Shown here piece by piece: positions 24,785-33,105 of a stretch of 64,000 bases of DNA. A model generated the notes under the pieces. That model was not told the origin of the DNA and ran no database searches. It saw only the letters and a program-made list of their open reading frames with translations. Both the position numbers and the translations under genes were made by a program. The stretch's first letter is position 1; each line of letters opens with the position of its first letter. Source of the stretch: Chromatiales bacterium (GTDB lineage Bacteria; Pseudomonadota; Gammaproteobacteria; UBA6429; Thiohalophilaceae); the NCBI GenBank assembly GCA_026984045.1, contig JALSSV010000098.1, positions 1 through 64,000 of the forward strand. The letters are read 5' to 3'.

Positions 24785-26002
24785 ATGATACCGCCTGCCG
24801 TGAACCCTGCTGCCGAGTTTCCCGTCCTGCGCCTGAAGAAGCGGGAAGACCGCCGGGTGCGCGCCGGCCACCGCTGGATCTACAGCAACGAGGTGGACAC
24901 CCGCGCCACGCCCCTGACCGCCTTCACTCCCGGCGAGGTGGCGGTGCTGGAGGACGCCCGGGGCAAGCCGCTGGGCATGGTCACGGTCAACCCGGCCACG
25001 CTGATCTGCGCGCGGATCTACAGCCGCAAGGTGCCCCAGCCGCTGGACGTGCCCTTCGTGATCCGGCGCCTGCAGCATGCCCTGGCCCTGCGCGAGATGA
25101 TCTTCGATTCGCCCTTCTACCGCCTCTGCTACGGCGAGAGCGACGGCCTGCCCGGCCTGGTGGTGGATCGCTTCGATCGGGTCCTGGTGGTGCAGATGGC
25201 CACCGCCGGCATGGAACTGGCCCGGCCGGTGATCCTCGAGGCCCTGGAGACGGTGTGCAACCCGGCCGTGGTGCTGCTGCGCAACGACACGCCCGCCCGC
25301 GAGCAGGAGGGGCTGGAGCGCTACGTGGAGACCGTGGTCGGCACGTTGCCGGGCCGGGTGCCGCTGGTGGAGAACGACACCCGCTTCGAGGTGCCCCTGG
25401 CAGGCGGACAGAAGACCGGCTGGTATTACGATCACCGTCTCAACCGCGAGCGCCTGCGCCGCTACGTGGCCGGCAAGCGGGTGCTGGACGTGTTCAGCTA
25501 CGTGGGCGCCTGGGGCGTGCAGGCGCTGACCGCCGGGGCCGCCGAGGTGCTGTGCGTGGACGGCTCGGCCACCTTCCTGGAAATCGCCCTGGAGAACGCC
25601 CGCCTCAACGGCTTCGACGAGCGCCGCCTGCAGCTTCGCCACGGCGACGCCTTCGACACCCTCAAGGCCCTGCGCGCCCAGAGCGAGCGGTTCGACGTGG
25701 TGGTGGTGGATCCCCCGGCCTTCATCAAGCGCCGCAAGGACGTGAAGGAGGGCAGCATCGCCTACCAGCGGCTCAACCGCCTGGCCATGCAGGTGCTGCG
25801 CCCCGGCGGCCTGCTGGTCTCGGCCTCCTGTTCCTGGCACCTGGACCGCGACAGCCTGCGCGACATCCTGCGCAAGGCCGCGGCCATCAACGGCGTGCCC
25901 CTGCAGATCCTCGAGCAGGGCCACCAGGGACCGGATCATCCGGTGCATCCGAGCATGGCCGAGACCGACTATCTCAAGGCCTTCTTCGCGCGGGTGGGCT
26001 GA
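24785..26002 (+). CDS. rlmI: 23S rRNA (cytosine-C5) methyltransferase RlmI-type
   Basis: A 405-aa class I SAM-dependent rRNA methyltransferase. The N-terminal PUA domain (residues 13-90) starts [20 protein letters not shown]. The C-terminal Rossmann domain has [16 protein letters not shown] (about residue 235) and [13 protein letters not shown] (about residue 312). The cysteine in ASCSWHL near residue 350 is the likely catalytic thiol. This matches RlmI (YccW), which modifies 23S rRNA. It is closely followed by lgt. Confidence 0.88.
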   Translation: MIPPAVNPAAEFPVLRLKKREDRRVRAGHRWIYSNEVDTRATPLTAFTPGEVAVLEDARGKPLGMVTVNPATLICARIYSRKVPQPLDVPFVIRRLQHALALREMIFDSPFYRLCYGESDGLPGLVVDRFDRVLVVQMATAGMELARPVILEALETVCNPAVVLLRNDTPAREQEGLERYVETVVGTLPGRVPLVENDTRFEVPLAGGQKTGWYYDHRLNRERLRRYVAGKRVLDVFSYVGAWGVQALTAGAAEVLCVDGSATFLEIALENARLNGFDERRLQLRHGDAFDTLKALRAQSERFDVVVVDPPAFIKRRKDVKEGSIAYQRLNRLAMQVLRPGGLLVSASCSWHLDRDSLRDILRKAAAINGVPLQILEQGHQGPDHPVHPSMAETDYLKAFFARVG

Positions 26003-26006
26003 GACC

Positions 26007-26804
26007 ATGGTCGTCGACTTCGATCCCATTGCCTTTCACGTCTTCGGCTGGCCCGTGCACTGGTACGGCATCATGTACCTGCTCGGTTTCCTCGCCGCCT
26101 GGGGGATCGGCCGCCTGCAGCTCAGGCGCCCCGCCGGGCGTGGCTGGAACGCGCAGATGGTGGACGACATGCTGTTCTACGGCGGCCTGGGGGTGATCCT
26201 CGGCGGGCGGATCGGCTACATGCTGTTCTACAACCTGCCGGTGCTGCTGCACGATCCCCTGTCCCTGTTCCGGATCTGGCAGGGCGGGATGAGTTTCCAC
26301 GGCGGCCTGCTCGGGGTGCTGGCCGGGCTGTGGTACTGCCAGCGCAAGTTCGGCAAGCGCTATTTCGAGATCGTGGACTTCGCCGTGCCCATGATTCCCC
26401 TGGGGCTCGGCTTCGGGCGGATCGGCAATTTCATCAACGGCGAGCTGTGGGGCAAGCCCACGGATCTGCCCTGGGGGATGATCTTCCCGGCCGCCGGCCC
26501 CGAGCCGCGCCATCCCACGCCCCTCTACGAAGCCTTCCTGGAAGGGCTGGTGCTGTTCCTGATCGTCTGGTTCTACTCGGCGAAGCCCCGGCCCGCCATG
26601 GCCGTCTCGGGGGTGTTCGCCATCGGTTACGGCAGCTTCCGCATCCTCATCGAATTCGTGCGCCTGCCCGATCCCCAGCTCGGCTATCTGGCCTTCGGCT
26701 GGGTGACCATGGGCATGCTGCTGTCGCTGCCGCTGGTGCTGACCGGCCTCGTGCTGTTGTGGCTGGCCTACCGCCGGCCGCAGGCGAAGGAAGCGAAGAC
26801 ATGA
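26007..26804 (+). CDS. lgt: Prolipoprotein diacylglyceryl transferase
   Basis: A 265-aa inner-membrane enzyme with about seven transmembrane helices that transfers diacylglycerol to the lipobox cysteine of prolipoproteins. Its signature motif [17 protein letters not shown] (about residue 134) and the essential His in SFHGGLLGV (about residue 99) are present. The ATG at 26007 lies four bases after the rlmI stop. Its TGA overlaps the thyA ATG (ATGA), so lgt and thyA are translationally coupled, a common pairing in proteobacteria. Confidence 0.96.
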   Translation: MVVDFDPIAFHVFGWPVHWYGIMYLLGFLAAWGIGRLQLRRPAGRGWNAQMVDDMLFYGGLGVILGGRIGYMLFYNLPVLLHDPLSLFRIWQGGMSFHGGLLGVLAGLWYCQRKFGKRYFEIVDFAVPMIPLGLGFGRIGNFINGELWGKPTDLPWGMIFPAAGPEPRHPTPLYEAFLEGLVLFLIVWFYSAKPRPAMAVSGVFAIGYGSFRILIEFVRLPDPQLGYLAFGWVTMGMLLSLPLVLTGLVLLWLAYRRPQAKEAKT

Positions 26805-27634
26805 AGCAATACCTCGAACTCATGCGCCACGTGCGCGACCACGGCGTGCAGAAGGGCGATCGCACCGGCACCGGCACGCGCAGCGTGTTCGGCTACCAGA
26901 TGCGTTTCGACCTGCAGGCCGGCTTTCCGCTGGTGACCACCAAGAAGGTGCACCTGCGCTCCATCATTCACGAGCTGCTGTGGTTTCTGAAGGGCGAGAC
27001 CAACATCGCCTATCTGCACGAGCACAACGTGACCATCTGGGACGAGTGGGCCGACGAACACGGCGATCTGGGTCCCGTGTACGGCCGGCAGTGGCGCGCC
27101 TGGCCCACGCCCACGGGCGAGACGATCGATCAGATCGCCCAGGTCGTCGAGCAGTTGAAGCACAACCCCGACAGCCGCCGGATCATCGTTTCGGCCTGGA
27201 ACGTGGCCGACCTGCCCGACGAGTCGATCTCCCCCCAGGCCAACGTGGCGCAGGGGAAGATGGCGCTCGCCCCCTGCCACGCCTTCTTCCAGTTCTACGT
27301 GGCCGACGGCCGGCTCTCCTGTCAGCTCTATCAGCGCAGCGCCGACATCTTCCTTGGCGTGCCCTTCAACATCGCTTCCTACGCCCTGCTGACCCTGATG
27401 CTGGCCCAGGTGACCGATCTCGAACCCGGCGAATTCATCCACACCCTGGGCGACGCCCACCTGTATTCCAACCACATGCAACAGGTGGAAACCCAGCTCG
27501 CCCGCGAGCCCTACCCGCTGCCGACCATGCGCCTCAACCCCGAGGTGAAGGATCTGTTCGCCTTCCGCTTCGAGGACTTCACCCTCGAAAACTACCAGTG
27601 CCATCCGCCGATCAAGGCGCCGGTGGCGGTTTGA
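26801..27634 (+). CDS. thyA: Thymidylate synthase
   Basis: A 277-aa folate-dependent thymidylate synthase making dTMP from dUMP. The nucleophile Cys lies in [14 protein letters not shown] (about residue 160), with [35 protein letters not shown] and [12 protein letters not shown] as further signatures. A short insertion ([13 protein letters not shown]) precedes the catalytic loop, making it slightly longer than the E. coli enzyme. The start overlaps the lgt stop. folA follows after an inverted-repeat element, keeping the thyA-folA pair functionally linked. Confidence 0.97.
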   Translation: MKQYLELMRHVRDHGVQKGDRTGTGTRSVFGYQMRFDLQAGFPLVTTKKVHLRSIIHELLWFLKGETNIAYLHEHNVTIWDEWADEHGDLGPVYGRQWRAWPTPTGETIDQIAQVVEQLKHNPDSRRIIVSAWNVADLPDESISPQANVAQGKMALAPCHAFFQFYVADGRLSCQLYQRSADIFLGVPFNIASYALLTLMLAQVTDLEPGEFIHTLGDAHLYSNHMQQVETQLAREPYPLPTMRLNPEVKDLFAFRFEDFTLENYQCHPPIKAPVAV

Positions 27635-27638
27635 CAGC

Positions 27639-27815
27639 GGTGGAAGGAACGCAGAGGGCGCAGAGACGCGGAGGACGCCGAGAATGGGGGAGTGGGTTGT
27701 CCGTTGTCGTGCCGGTCGGGGGAATTCCATGCCCGGCTCGGGGACAATGTTCCAGAATCACTGTGTGGCCGCAAAATGGCTCGCCGCGCACTCGGCGTCT
27801 CTGCGTCCCTTCCAC
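27639..27815. repeat. ACGCAGAGG inverted-repeat element, no cargo (thyA-folA)
   Basis: Left arm 27640-27684 (GGTGGAAGGAACGCAGAGG, then GCGCAGAGACGCGGAGG) and shorter right arm 27789-27815 (CTCGGCGTCTCTGCGTC, then CCTTCCAC) are inverted. About 100 bp of unrelated core lies between them. The outer ends GGTGGAAGG / CCTTCCAC are the same as in the trp-operon elements. It separates thyA from folA without disrupting either. Confidence 0.78.
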
Positions 27816-27829
27816 AATGGCCTGATTCC

Positions 27830-28330
27830 ATGAAGCAGAGGATATCCCTGATCGCGGCGATGACTGACGACCGGGTGATCGGGATCCGTAATCGTCTGCC
27901 CTGGAAGCTGCCGGCGGACATGCAGTGGTTTCGCCGGCATACGCTGGGCAAGCCCATCGTGATGGGGCGCAACACCTTCGAGTCCTTCGGGGCGAAGCCG
28001 TTGCCGGAGCGGCGGAACATCGTGATCACCCGCGATCCGGACTACCGCGCCGAGGGCGCGGTGGTGGTGCACGACATCGAGGCAGCGCTGCAGGCGGCGG
28101 GCGAGGCGGAGGAGGTGATGATCATCGGCGGCGCCTCCTTCTATGCACAGATGCTGCCCCGCGCCGATCGGCTCTACCTCACCTTCGTGCATGCCGACAT
28201 CGAAGGTGATGCCTGGTTTCCCGAATTCGACCCCGCCGACTGGCAGGAGGTGTACCGGGAGGATCGGCCTGCCGATGCGAAGAACCCCCACGACATCAGT
28301 TTCGTCATCCTGGAACGGAAACGGGCGTAG
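27830..28330 (+). CDS. folA: Dihydrofolate reductase
   Basis: A 166-aa NADPH-dependent reductase that regenerates tetrahydrofolate after the thymidylate synthase reaction. Motifs are ISLIAAMTDDRVIG at the start, LPWKLPADMQWF with the catalytic Asp, VMGRNTFESFG for NADPH, and MIIGGASFY near residue 97. The ATG at 27830 is set by this N-terminus; the upstream bases belong to the repeat. The length is normal for chromosomal FolA. Confidence 0.96.
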   Translation: MKQRISLIAAMTDDRVIGIRNRLPWKLPADMQWFRRHTLGKPIVMGRNTFESFGAKPLPERRNIVITRDPDYRAEGAVVVHDIEAALQAAGEAEEVMIIGGASFYAQMLPRADRLYLTFVHADIEGDAWFPEFDPADWQEVYREDRPADAKNPHDISFVILERKRA

Positions 28331-28341
28331 CCCGGGCCCTG

Positions 28342-28378
28342 AAAATCCAACGCAAAGGCGCCAAGGACTCAAAGGGTC
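28342..28378. repeat. Half element, CGCAAAGGCGCCAAGG-type arm
   Basis: A single arm of units like AACGCAAAGGCGCCAAGG and ACTCAAAGGG lies between the convergent folA and apaH. It is related to the complete element in the gatA-gatB gap. No matching inverted arm is seen, so it is either a remnant or a solo copy. A similar half element lies at 47476-47522. Confidence 0.5.
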
Positions 28379-28426
28379 TTGTTCGTTACAAGCGGGTGGC
28401 CCCGTCGGCCGCCCTGCCACGGCCCC

Positions 28427-29254
28427 TCACCACGGCTTGCGATAGGCCGGGCATTGCACCTGGTGGATTTCGGCGCCGTGGGGTTCGAGCCGGGCGGCGG
28501 TGAGGCGGCCGCCCCAGACGCAGCCGGTGTCGAGGGCGAGGAGGTCGGGGCGTTGCACGAGGCCCAGGGTGGACCAGTGGCCGAAGACGATGCGCCGGCC
28601 GGCCATGGCGCGGCGGGGGAAGTCGAACCAGGGCAGATCGCCTTCGGGCTGGGTGCCGGGGGCGCCGTTGTCGGCCAGGTTGAGGCGGCCGTCGGGGTGC
28701 AGGTAGCGCATGCGGGTGAAGCTGTTGCAGATGAAGCGCAGGCGGTCCCAGCCGCGCAGGCCGGGGTCCCAGCGATCCGGCAGGTTGCTGTACATGCGGT
28801 GCAGGAAGTCGGTCCAGCGCGGGCCGGCGAGGATTTCCTGCAGTTCGGCCGCCCGTGCCTGCGCCTCCTCCAGCGTCCAGGCCGGATGCACGCCGGCATG
28901 GACCAGGGTCGCGTCGAGGCGCGGATCGTGGTGCAGCAGCGGCCGCCGGCGCAGCCAGTCGATCAGGGCGTCGCCGTCTGGCGCCTTGAGGATGGCCTTC
29001 AGGCTCCGGTCGCGGGTCTCGCGCACGCCGGCATGAATGGCCAGCAGATGCAGATCGTGATTGCCCAGCACGCACACGGCCGCCTCGCCCAGGTCGCGCA
29101 CGAAGCGCAGCGTCTCCAGCGATTCGGGACCACGGCTGACCAGATCGCCCACCAGCCACAGCCGATCCCGATCCGGATCGAAACCGATGTGCTCGAGCAG
29201 TTCGCGCAGGGAAGGCTGGCAACCCTGAAGGTCGCCGATGGCGTAGGTGGGCAT
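28427..29254 (-). CDS. apaH: Symmetrical diadenosine tetraphosphatase
   Basis: A 275-aa metallophosphoesterase that hydrolyses Ap4A to two ADP and can decap Np4-RNAs. The calcineurin-like metal motifs are intact: YAIGDLQGC, LVGDLVSRGPES, VLGNHDLHLLAIHAG and VHAGVHPAW. It is the last gene of the ancient surA-pdxA-rsmA-apaG-apaH series. A methyltransferase gene flanked by repeats separates it from apaG, so co-transcription with apaG is uncertain. Confidence 0.96.
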   Translation of the reverse strand: MPTYAIGDLQGCQPSLRELLEHIGFDPDRDRLWLVGDLVSRGPESLETLRFVRDLGEAAVCVLGNHDLHLLAIHAGVRETRDRSLKAILKAPDGDALIDWLRRRPLLHHDPRLDATLVHAGVHPAWTLEEAQARAAELQEILAGPRWTDFLHRMYSNLPDRWDPGLRGWDRLRFICNSFTRMRYLHPDGRLNLADNGAPGTQPEGDLPWFDFPRRAMAGRRIVFGHWSTLGLVQRPDLLALDTGCVWGGRLTAARLEPHGAEIHQVQCPAYRKPW

Positions 29255-29259
29255 GGGGG

Positions 29260-29340
29260 TGAAGATACAAGAGGCAAGCGGAGGGAGACAAGCGCCTGCG
29301 CCCTTGCGCTTGTATCTTTCCCCTTTCCTCTGCCTTTTAC
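29260..29340. repeat. GATACAAG inverted element, apaH side of the methyltransferase gene
   Basis: GAAGATACAAGAGGCAAGCG and following units on the left pair with the inverse TTGCGCTTGTATCTTTCCC, TTTCCTCTGCC on the right, within about 80 bp. A second element of the same family lies on the other side of the methyltransferase gene at 29940-30006, so the gene is bracketed by the pair. Confidence 0.7.
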
Positions 29341-29936
29341 AGGCGCTTGTGCAGTTCGATGTGCCGGAACCAGCCGCCGGGGACGGCGGGCTCGTCGGCC
29401 ATGACCCGCAGGGAGGGGGCCAGCGGCAGCAGGTGTTCGAAGACCACGTCGGTGCGGGTGGCGAGGTGGCGGATGAGGGGGTTGAGCAGGCGGCGCAGGG
29501 GTGCGAGCTGGCCAGGACGCAGGAACTTGTCGAGGATCAGGACGCGGCCGCCGGGCCGGAGCACGCGGGCCGCCTCGCGCAGGGCGTCGGCGGGTTCGGG
29601 CACCACCGCCAGGATCAGGTGCATGAGCGCGATGTCGAAGCACGCATCGGCAAAGGGCAGGGCCATGGCATCGCCCTCCACCAGCTCCACGTGCAGGTTG
29701 AGCGGGATGCGTTGCCGCGCCCGGCGCAGCATGGCGGGCGTGAGATCGAGTCCGGTGTAGTGGGCGCCGGGGGGCAGGTGCGGGAGATCGAGGCCGGTGC
29801 CGATGCCGTCGATCAGGATGGCCTTGCCCTGTACGTCGCCCAGCCGCGCCAGCGAGCGCCGGCGCATGGGCTCGGTGGCCCGGGCGACGATCCGATCATA
29901 GATGGGGGCAAGGACGCGGTAGCTGTGTTTGAGCAT
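29337..29936 (-). CDS. Class I SAM-dependent methyltransferase
   Basis: A 199-aa methyltransferase of the UbiE/phospholipid N-methyltransferase-like type. The SAM site is unusual, ILIDGIGTGLDLPHLPPG (about residue 45; relatives have GxGxG), followed by GLDLTPAMLRRAR, EGDAMALPFADACFD and REAARVLRPGGRVLILD. The substrate, whether lipid, quinone or small molecule, cannot be assigned. The ATG at 29936 is chosen because MLKHSYRVLAPIYDR matches the family start. It is inserted between apaG and apaH and bracketed by two GATACAAG elements. Confidence 0.83.
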   Translation of the reverse strand: MLKHSYRVLAPIYDRIVARATEPMRRRSLARLGDVQGKAILIDGIGTGLDLPHLPPGAHYTGLDLTPAMLRRARQRIPLNLHVELVEGDAMALPFADACFDIALMHLILAVVPEPADALREAARVLRPGGRVLILDKFLRPGQLAPLRRLLNPLIRHLATRTDVVFEHLLPLAPSLRVMADEPAVPGGWFRHIELHKRL

Positions 29937-29939
29937 AGG

Positions 29940-30006
29940 GCAAGGATACAAGAGAAAAAGGGGGGAAGCCTTCCCTTTTGCTCTTGTCTCTTGTCCCTTG
30001 TATCTG
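29940..30006. repeat. GATACAAG inverted element, apaG side of the methyltransferase gene
   Basis: GGATACAAGAGAAAAAGGGG on the left mirrors CTTTTGCTCTTGTCTC and TTGTCCCTTGTATC on the right. It fills the gap between the methyltransferase start and the apaG stop. Same family as 29260-29340. Confidence 0.7.
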
Positions 30007-30009
30007 CCG

Positions 30010-30396
30010 TCAATGCAGGGTGTTGGGGACGGCCAGGTTGAAGGGGGGGATTTCGGCGTCGAACTCGGTGCCGTCGTCGGCGATCATCTGGTAGCTGCCC
30101 TGCATGCTGCCGATGGGGGTTTCGAGGATGGTCCCGCTGGTGTAGCGGAAGCCGTCGCCGGGCTTGAGGTAGGGCTGTTCGCCCACCACGCCTTCGCCGC
30201 GCACTTCCTGCACCTTGCCTTCGGCGTCGGTGATGATCCAGTGGCGGGTGAGCAGTTTGGCCGCCACCGAGCCCTGGTTGACGATGGTGATGGTGTAGGC
30301 GAAGACGTAGCGGTTCTGTGCCGGGTCGGACTGATCGGGGAGGTAGCGGGTTTCCACTTCCACCTGGGTGTTGTAACGGGTCTTGTCGAGGCTCAT
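30010..30396 (-). CDS. apaG: ApaG protein (Co2+/Mg2+ efflux / DUF525 family)
   Basis: A 128-aa beta-sandwich protein of the ApaG/DUF525 family, similar to a domain of some F-box proteins. Conserved segments are [39 protein letters not shown] and [11 protein letters not shown]. The start is the ATG at 30396 (MSLDKTRYN). Genetic work in enterobacteria links it to cobalt resistance, but no biochemical activity is firmly assigned. It belongs to the rsmA-apaG-apaH series, here separated from rsmA by three unrelated genes. Confidence 0.94.
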   Translation of the reverse strand: MSLDKTRYNTQVEVETRYLPDQSDPAQNRYVFAYTITIVNQGSVAAKLLTRHWIITDAEGKVQEVRGEGVVGEQPYLKPGDGFRYTSGTILETPIGSMQGSYQMIADDGTEFDAEIPPFNLAVPNTLH

Positions 30397-30430
30397 GGGA
30401 TCGGCTTCCGGCTGGGGAGGGAAGAGCATA

Positions 30431-30721
30431 TCAGACCGAGATGGTCTGCGGCCGTTCGTCGTCGCGATGCTGGTTGACGTAGTCGATGGCCGTGCGCACG
30501 GCGCGGGCCACCTCTTCGTCCATGCGTTCGCGTTCTTCTGGGGTCATGTAGAAGATCAGATCCACGTTGTGCCGGACGTAGCGGGCCGGAAGCTGGTTGA
30601 GAGCCACGCAGGCGATGTCGCTGAGGTAGTCGTCGTCGCTGCTCTGCAGGCCCTCGGGGCCGGCCAGCAGGGCTTCGAGAACCCGCTGCTCGTAGTAGTT
30701 GTGAATGCTTTCGAAGGACAT
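30431..30721 (-). CDS. Late-competence-development ComFB family protein
   Basis: A 96-aa ComFB-type protein with the family core [15 protein letters not shown], a central [22 protein letters not shown] and a C-terminal amphipathic helix. ComFB homologues in cyanobacteria bind cyclic dinucleotides, so a signalling role is possible. The ATG at 30721 is preferred because GGAG lies eight bases upstream; the ATG six bases earlier is too close. It lies downstream of the CheW-LysM and HEACH-motif genes, all on the minus strand between rsmA and apaG. Confidence 0.82.
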   Translation of the reverse strand: MSFESIHNYYEQRVLEALLAGPEGLQSSDDDYLSDIACVALNQLPARYVRHNVDLIFYMTPEERERMDEEVARAVRTAIDYVNQHRDDERPQTISV

Positions 30722-30786
30722 GGGCATTTCTCCAGGCAGGTGCGGGATCTCTATCGGCAGCGGGGCGGACGACTTGAACCGGGGGC

Positions 30787-31284
30787 TCAGGCCTGGCGCA
30801 GGTGGCCGGTGGGGGTGTCTCGTTCGTCGATGAGGCCGTGGTCGCGCAGCCATTGGCGGGCGTCCTCGGCGTCGTTCTCGAACCAGGCGCGGGCCGAGCC
30901 GAGGCGGAAACTGTATCCCCAGCGGTCCATGTCGGTGAGCATGCGCTCACGGCCCATGCCCGGCAGGGCGTCGGCGAGCAGAATCTGCAGATAGCAGACG
31001 CCGTTTTCCTCGTCGTAGCCGCCGCCGGCATCGGTGTGCAACGTTGCGCGGCGTTCGGCATCCATGCAGAGGTAGTGACAGGCCTCGTGCAGGGCCGACT
31101 GCACCGGCGTGACGGGGCGCACGTAGAGGCGATCGCCGATCAGGCCGGCTTCCGGATCGCCCCAGAAGCTGCCGGGCAGGGGTTCCTGGTCGGGGACGGT
31201 GACCACTTCCAGTTTCCACGGGGCCAGCAGTTTGGCCAGGGCGCCCGCGGGCAGATCGCGGCACAGCAGAACGTCGTCGGTCAT
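30787..31284 (-). CDS. Uncharacterised protein with a HEACH (HExxH) motif
   Basis: A 165-aa protein I do not recognise as a named family. It carries HEACHYLCMD (about residue 66), which fits the HExxH zinc-peptidase pattern, followed by DEENGVCYLQILLAD, where an acidic residue could be a further ligand. There is no signal peptide or membrane segment, so it is predicted to be cytoplasmic. Three cysteines lie near the motif. The ATG at 31284 (MTDDVLLCRD) is chosen, since upstream codons come from a repeat. It sits between the CheW-LysM fusion and ComFB genes. Peptidase activity is a hypothesis only. Confidence 0.7.
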   Translation of the reverse strand: MTDDVLLCRDLPAGALAKLLAPWKLEVVTVPDQEPLPGSFWGDPEAGLIGDRLYVRPVTPVQSALHEACHYLCMDAERRATLHTDAGGGYDEENGVCYLQILLADALPGMGRERMLTDMDRWGYSFRLGSARAWFENDAEDARQWLRDHGLIDERDTPTGHLRQA

Positions 31285-31327
31285 GGGGCGGGAGTATTGC
31301 CCGGCCGGGGTCGCGCCGACAAGTCCT

Positions 31328-31393
31328 CGTAGGTCGGCCTTCAGGCCGACATGCAATCGTCACAACCCCTGTCAGCCTTCAGGCCGACCTGCG
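31328..31393. repeat. GTAGGTCGGCCTTCAGGCCGAC repeat pair, copy 1
   Basis: The palindromic core GTCGGCCTTCAGGCCGAC at 31330-31350 and a related AGCCTTCAGGCCGACCTG at 31373-31392 lie between the HEACH-motif and CheW-LysM genes. A second pair is at 34037-34104. This is a separate REP family from the GGAGCGGCGCCC one. Confidence 0.75.
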
Positions 31394-31411
31394 GGAAGGG
31401 CAATGTGCGGG

Positions 31412-32995
31412 TCAGTCCCGCACCACGAGGATCCGCACCCGGTCGCCGGGGTAGATGAGGTCGGGGTTGCGGATCCGGCTCAGGCGCGCCAATTCGGGAT
31501 AGCGGAAGGGGTCGTGCACGTAGCGGGCGGCGATGTCCCAGAGGGTGTCGCCCCTGACCACGATGTGCACGATCTCGCGCTGCACGGGGGCGGCTTCGGG
31601 GGCCCGGCGCGGCGGAGGAGGCGGTGTGGCGGCCTCCGGCGGGGGCGGTGCTTCGGCCGGCGGCGAGGATGGCGGCGCGGTCTCGGCCGCCGGTGCCGAC
31701 GGGCTGGGCGGGCCGGCTTGCGGTTGGCGCGGCTGGTGGAGAACCAGGGTGATGCCCTGGCTGTCCTGGTGGATTTCGGCCCGGTAGGCGGGGCGTGCCG
31801 GGGGCGGGGATTGCGCTGCTGCCGGTTCGGGCGAGTCGGAATTCCCCTCGGCGGGTTGTGCCGGGTCGAGATCCCGGACCTCGGGGGCAGGGACTTCCTG
31901 CCGGGTTTCCGGCAGCGGGGACGGGGCCTCCGGTACGGGCGCAACCGTCGCGGGTGTCGGTAGGGAGAGGGCCACCGTTGGCGGCTCGTCCTTCACCCAG
32001 GCGGCGCGGCCCAGCCAGCCGGCAAGACCGAGGACCAGCAGCAGCGCGCCGCCAAGCAGCCAGCCCGAGGCGCTTTCCGGCGGGGGAGCAGGCTGTCTGC
32101 TCGGCGGCGAAGGGGATGATTGTGAGTGCTTGCTATCAGTATGGGTTCGGGGTGAAGGCGTAATCGTGCCGGTCGGCCGAGGCCGGCTGGCGACAGGGGG
32201 CGACGGGGCCGGCCGCACGGGGGGCGGCCGGTGGGGCACGGCCGGCGCCGGGGTTCGCGGCCGTTCGGGCGGGCGCTGCGGTGCCGGGCGGGCGGTGCGC
32301 TCCCCTCCGGCGGGGGCGCGCGATCGGTTGCGGGTCGGCGCCGGCACGGCGGAGGGGCGGGCTGGTGCCGCAGGGCGCTCGGCAGGGACGGACCGCGGTA
32401 CGGTCGATGGGGCCGGGCGGGCAGCCGCCGGGCGTCTGTCCGCTGCCGTGGCGGAGGGATCGGGAGGCGCGCCTGCCGGGGCGGGCGAGGGGGGCGTGTC
32501 AGCGGCGGCCGCCACCGATGCAGAGGTGGCGGGGCGGTCGAGGCCTTGCAGGTAGCCGTGCAGGATCCCCGGCGCGTCGATGCCGTTCAGGCGGGCGAAT
32601 TCCGTGTAGAGGTACAGCCGGCCCCTGTGTTCGAGGGTGCCGCGGAACAGGCGGCGCGGCACCAGAGGCGGCAGGTTTCCCCAGCCTTCCTCCGGCCAGG
32701 CCAGCACGTCGAGGATTTCGTCCACCGCAAAGCCGCTCGGCGCGCCGGCCACGTCGGCGACGATGATTCGCGAGGCGGCGTTGTCCTCCGCGGGGGTGCC
32801 GAAGCCGATGCGCAGATCCAGCACCCGCACCAGGCCGCTGACATGGCGGAAGACGCCCGGATGGAGGGCGTCGGTGCCCGGCGGCCGGTGCAGGGGCGGC
32901 AGCGTGACCACGGCCGCCACCGGCCGGCTCGGCGCGCAGCAGCACACCGGGCCGACCCGGAACAGCAGCAGGGCGTTGTGGTCGTCGGCATCCAT
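31412..32995 (-). CDS. CheW-like / transmembrane / LysM fusion protein
   Basis: A 527-aa protein with an unusual order of parts. Residues 8-135 look like a CheW fold (LLFRVGPVCCCAPSRPV, VFRHVSGLVRVLDLRIGFG, SRIIVADVAG, GFAVDEILDVLAW), the scaffold that couples chemoreceptors to CheA. Residues 155-308 form a Pro/Ala/Arg-rich linker. A single transmembrane helix follows (about 311-334, GWLLGGALLLVLGLAG). A second Pro-rich linker leads to a C-terminal LysM domain (about 475-526, GDTLWDIAARYVHDPFRYPE) that binds peptidoglycan. The predicted topology is CheW in the cytoplasm and LysM in the periplasm. No cheA or receptor gene adjoins. The CheW assignment rests on pattern, not on a search. Confidence 0.78.
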   Translation of the reverse strand: MDADDHNALLLFRVGPVCCCAPSRPVAAVVTLPPLHRPPGTDALHPGVFRHVSGLVRVLDLRIGFGTPAEDNAASRIIVADVAGAPSGFAVDEILDVLAWPEEGWGNLPPLVPRRLFRGTLEHRGRLYLYTEFARLNGIDAPGILHGYLQGLDRPATSASVAAAADTPPSPAPAGAPPDPSATAADRRPAAARPAPSTVPRSVPAERPAAPARPSAVPAPTRNRSRAPAGGERTARPAPQRPPERPRTPAPAVPHRPPPVRPAPSPPVASRPRPTGTITPSPRTHTDSKHSQSSPSPPSRQPAPPPESASGWLLGGALLLVLGLAGWLGRAAWVKDEPPTVALSLPTPATVAPVPEAPSPLPETRQEVPAPEVRDLDPAQPAEGNSDSPEPAAAQSPPPARPAYRAEIHQDSQGITLVLHQPRQPQAGPPSPSAPAAETAPPSSPPAEAPPPPEAATPPPPPRRAPEAAPVQREIVHIVVRGDTLWDIAARYVHDPFRYPELARLSRIRNPDLIYPGDRVRILVVRD

Positions 32996-33105
32996 GACGG
33001 CGGGATCCGGTATCGGTCGATACCGGTAATAGCGGCCCGGGGGCTGCGGAGTTGAATCCGGGCGTGTGAGGTTGGTCGGGAATCGCGGCGAGGGGGGCGC
33101 TTCTC

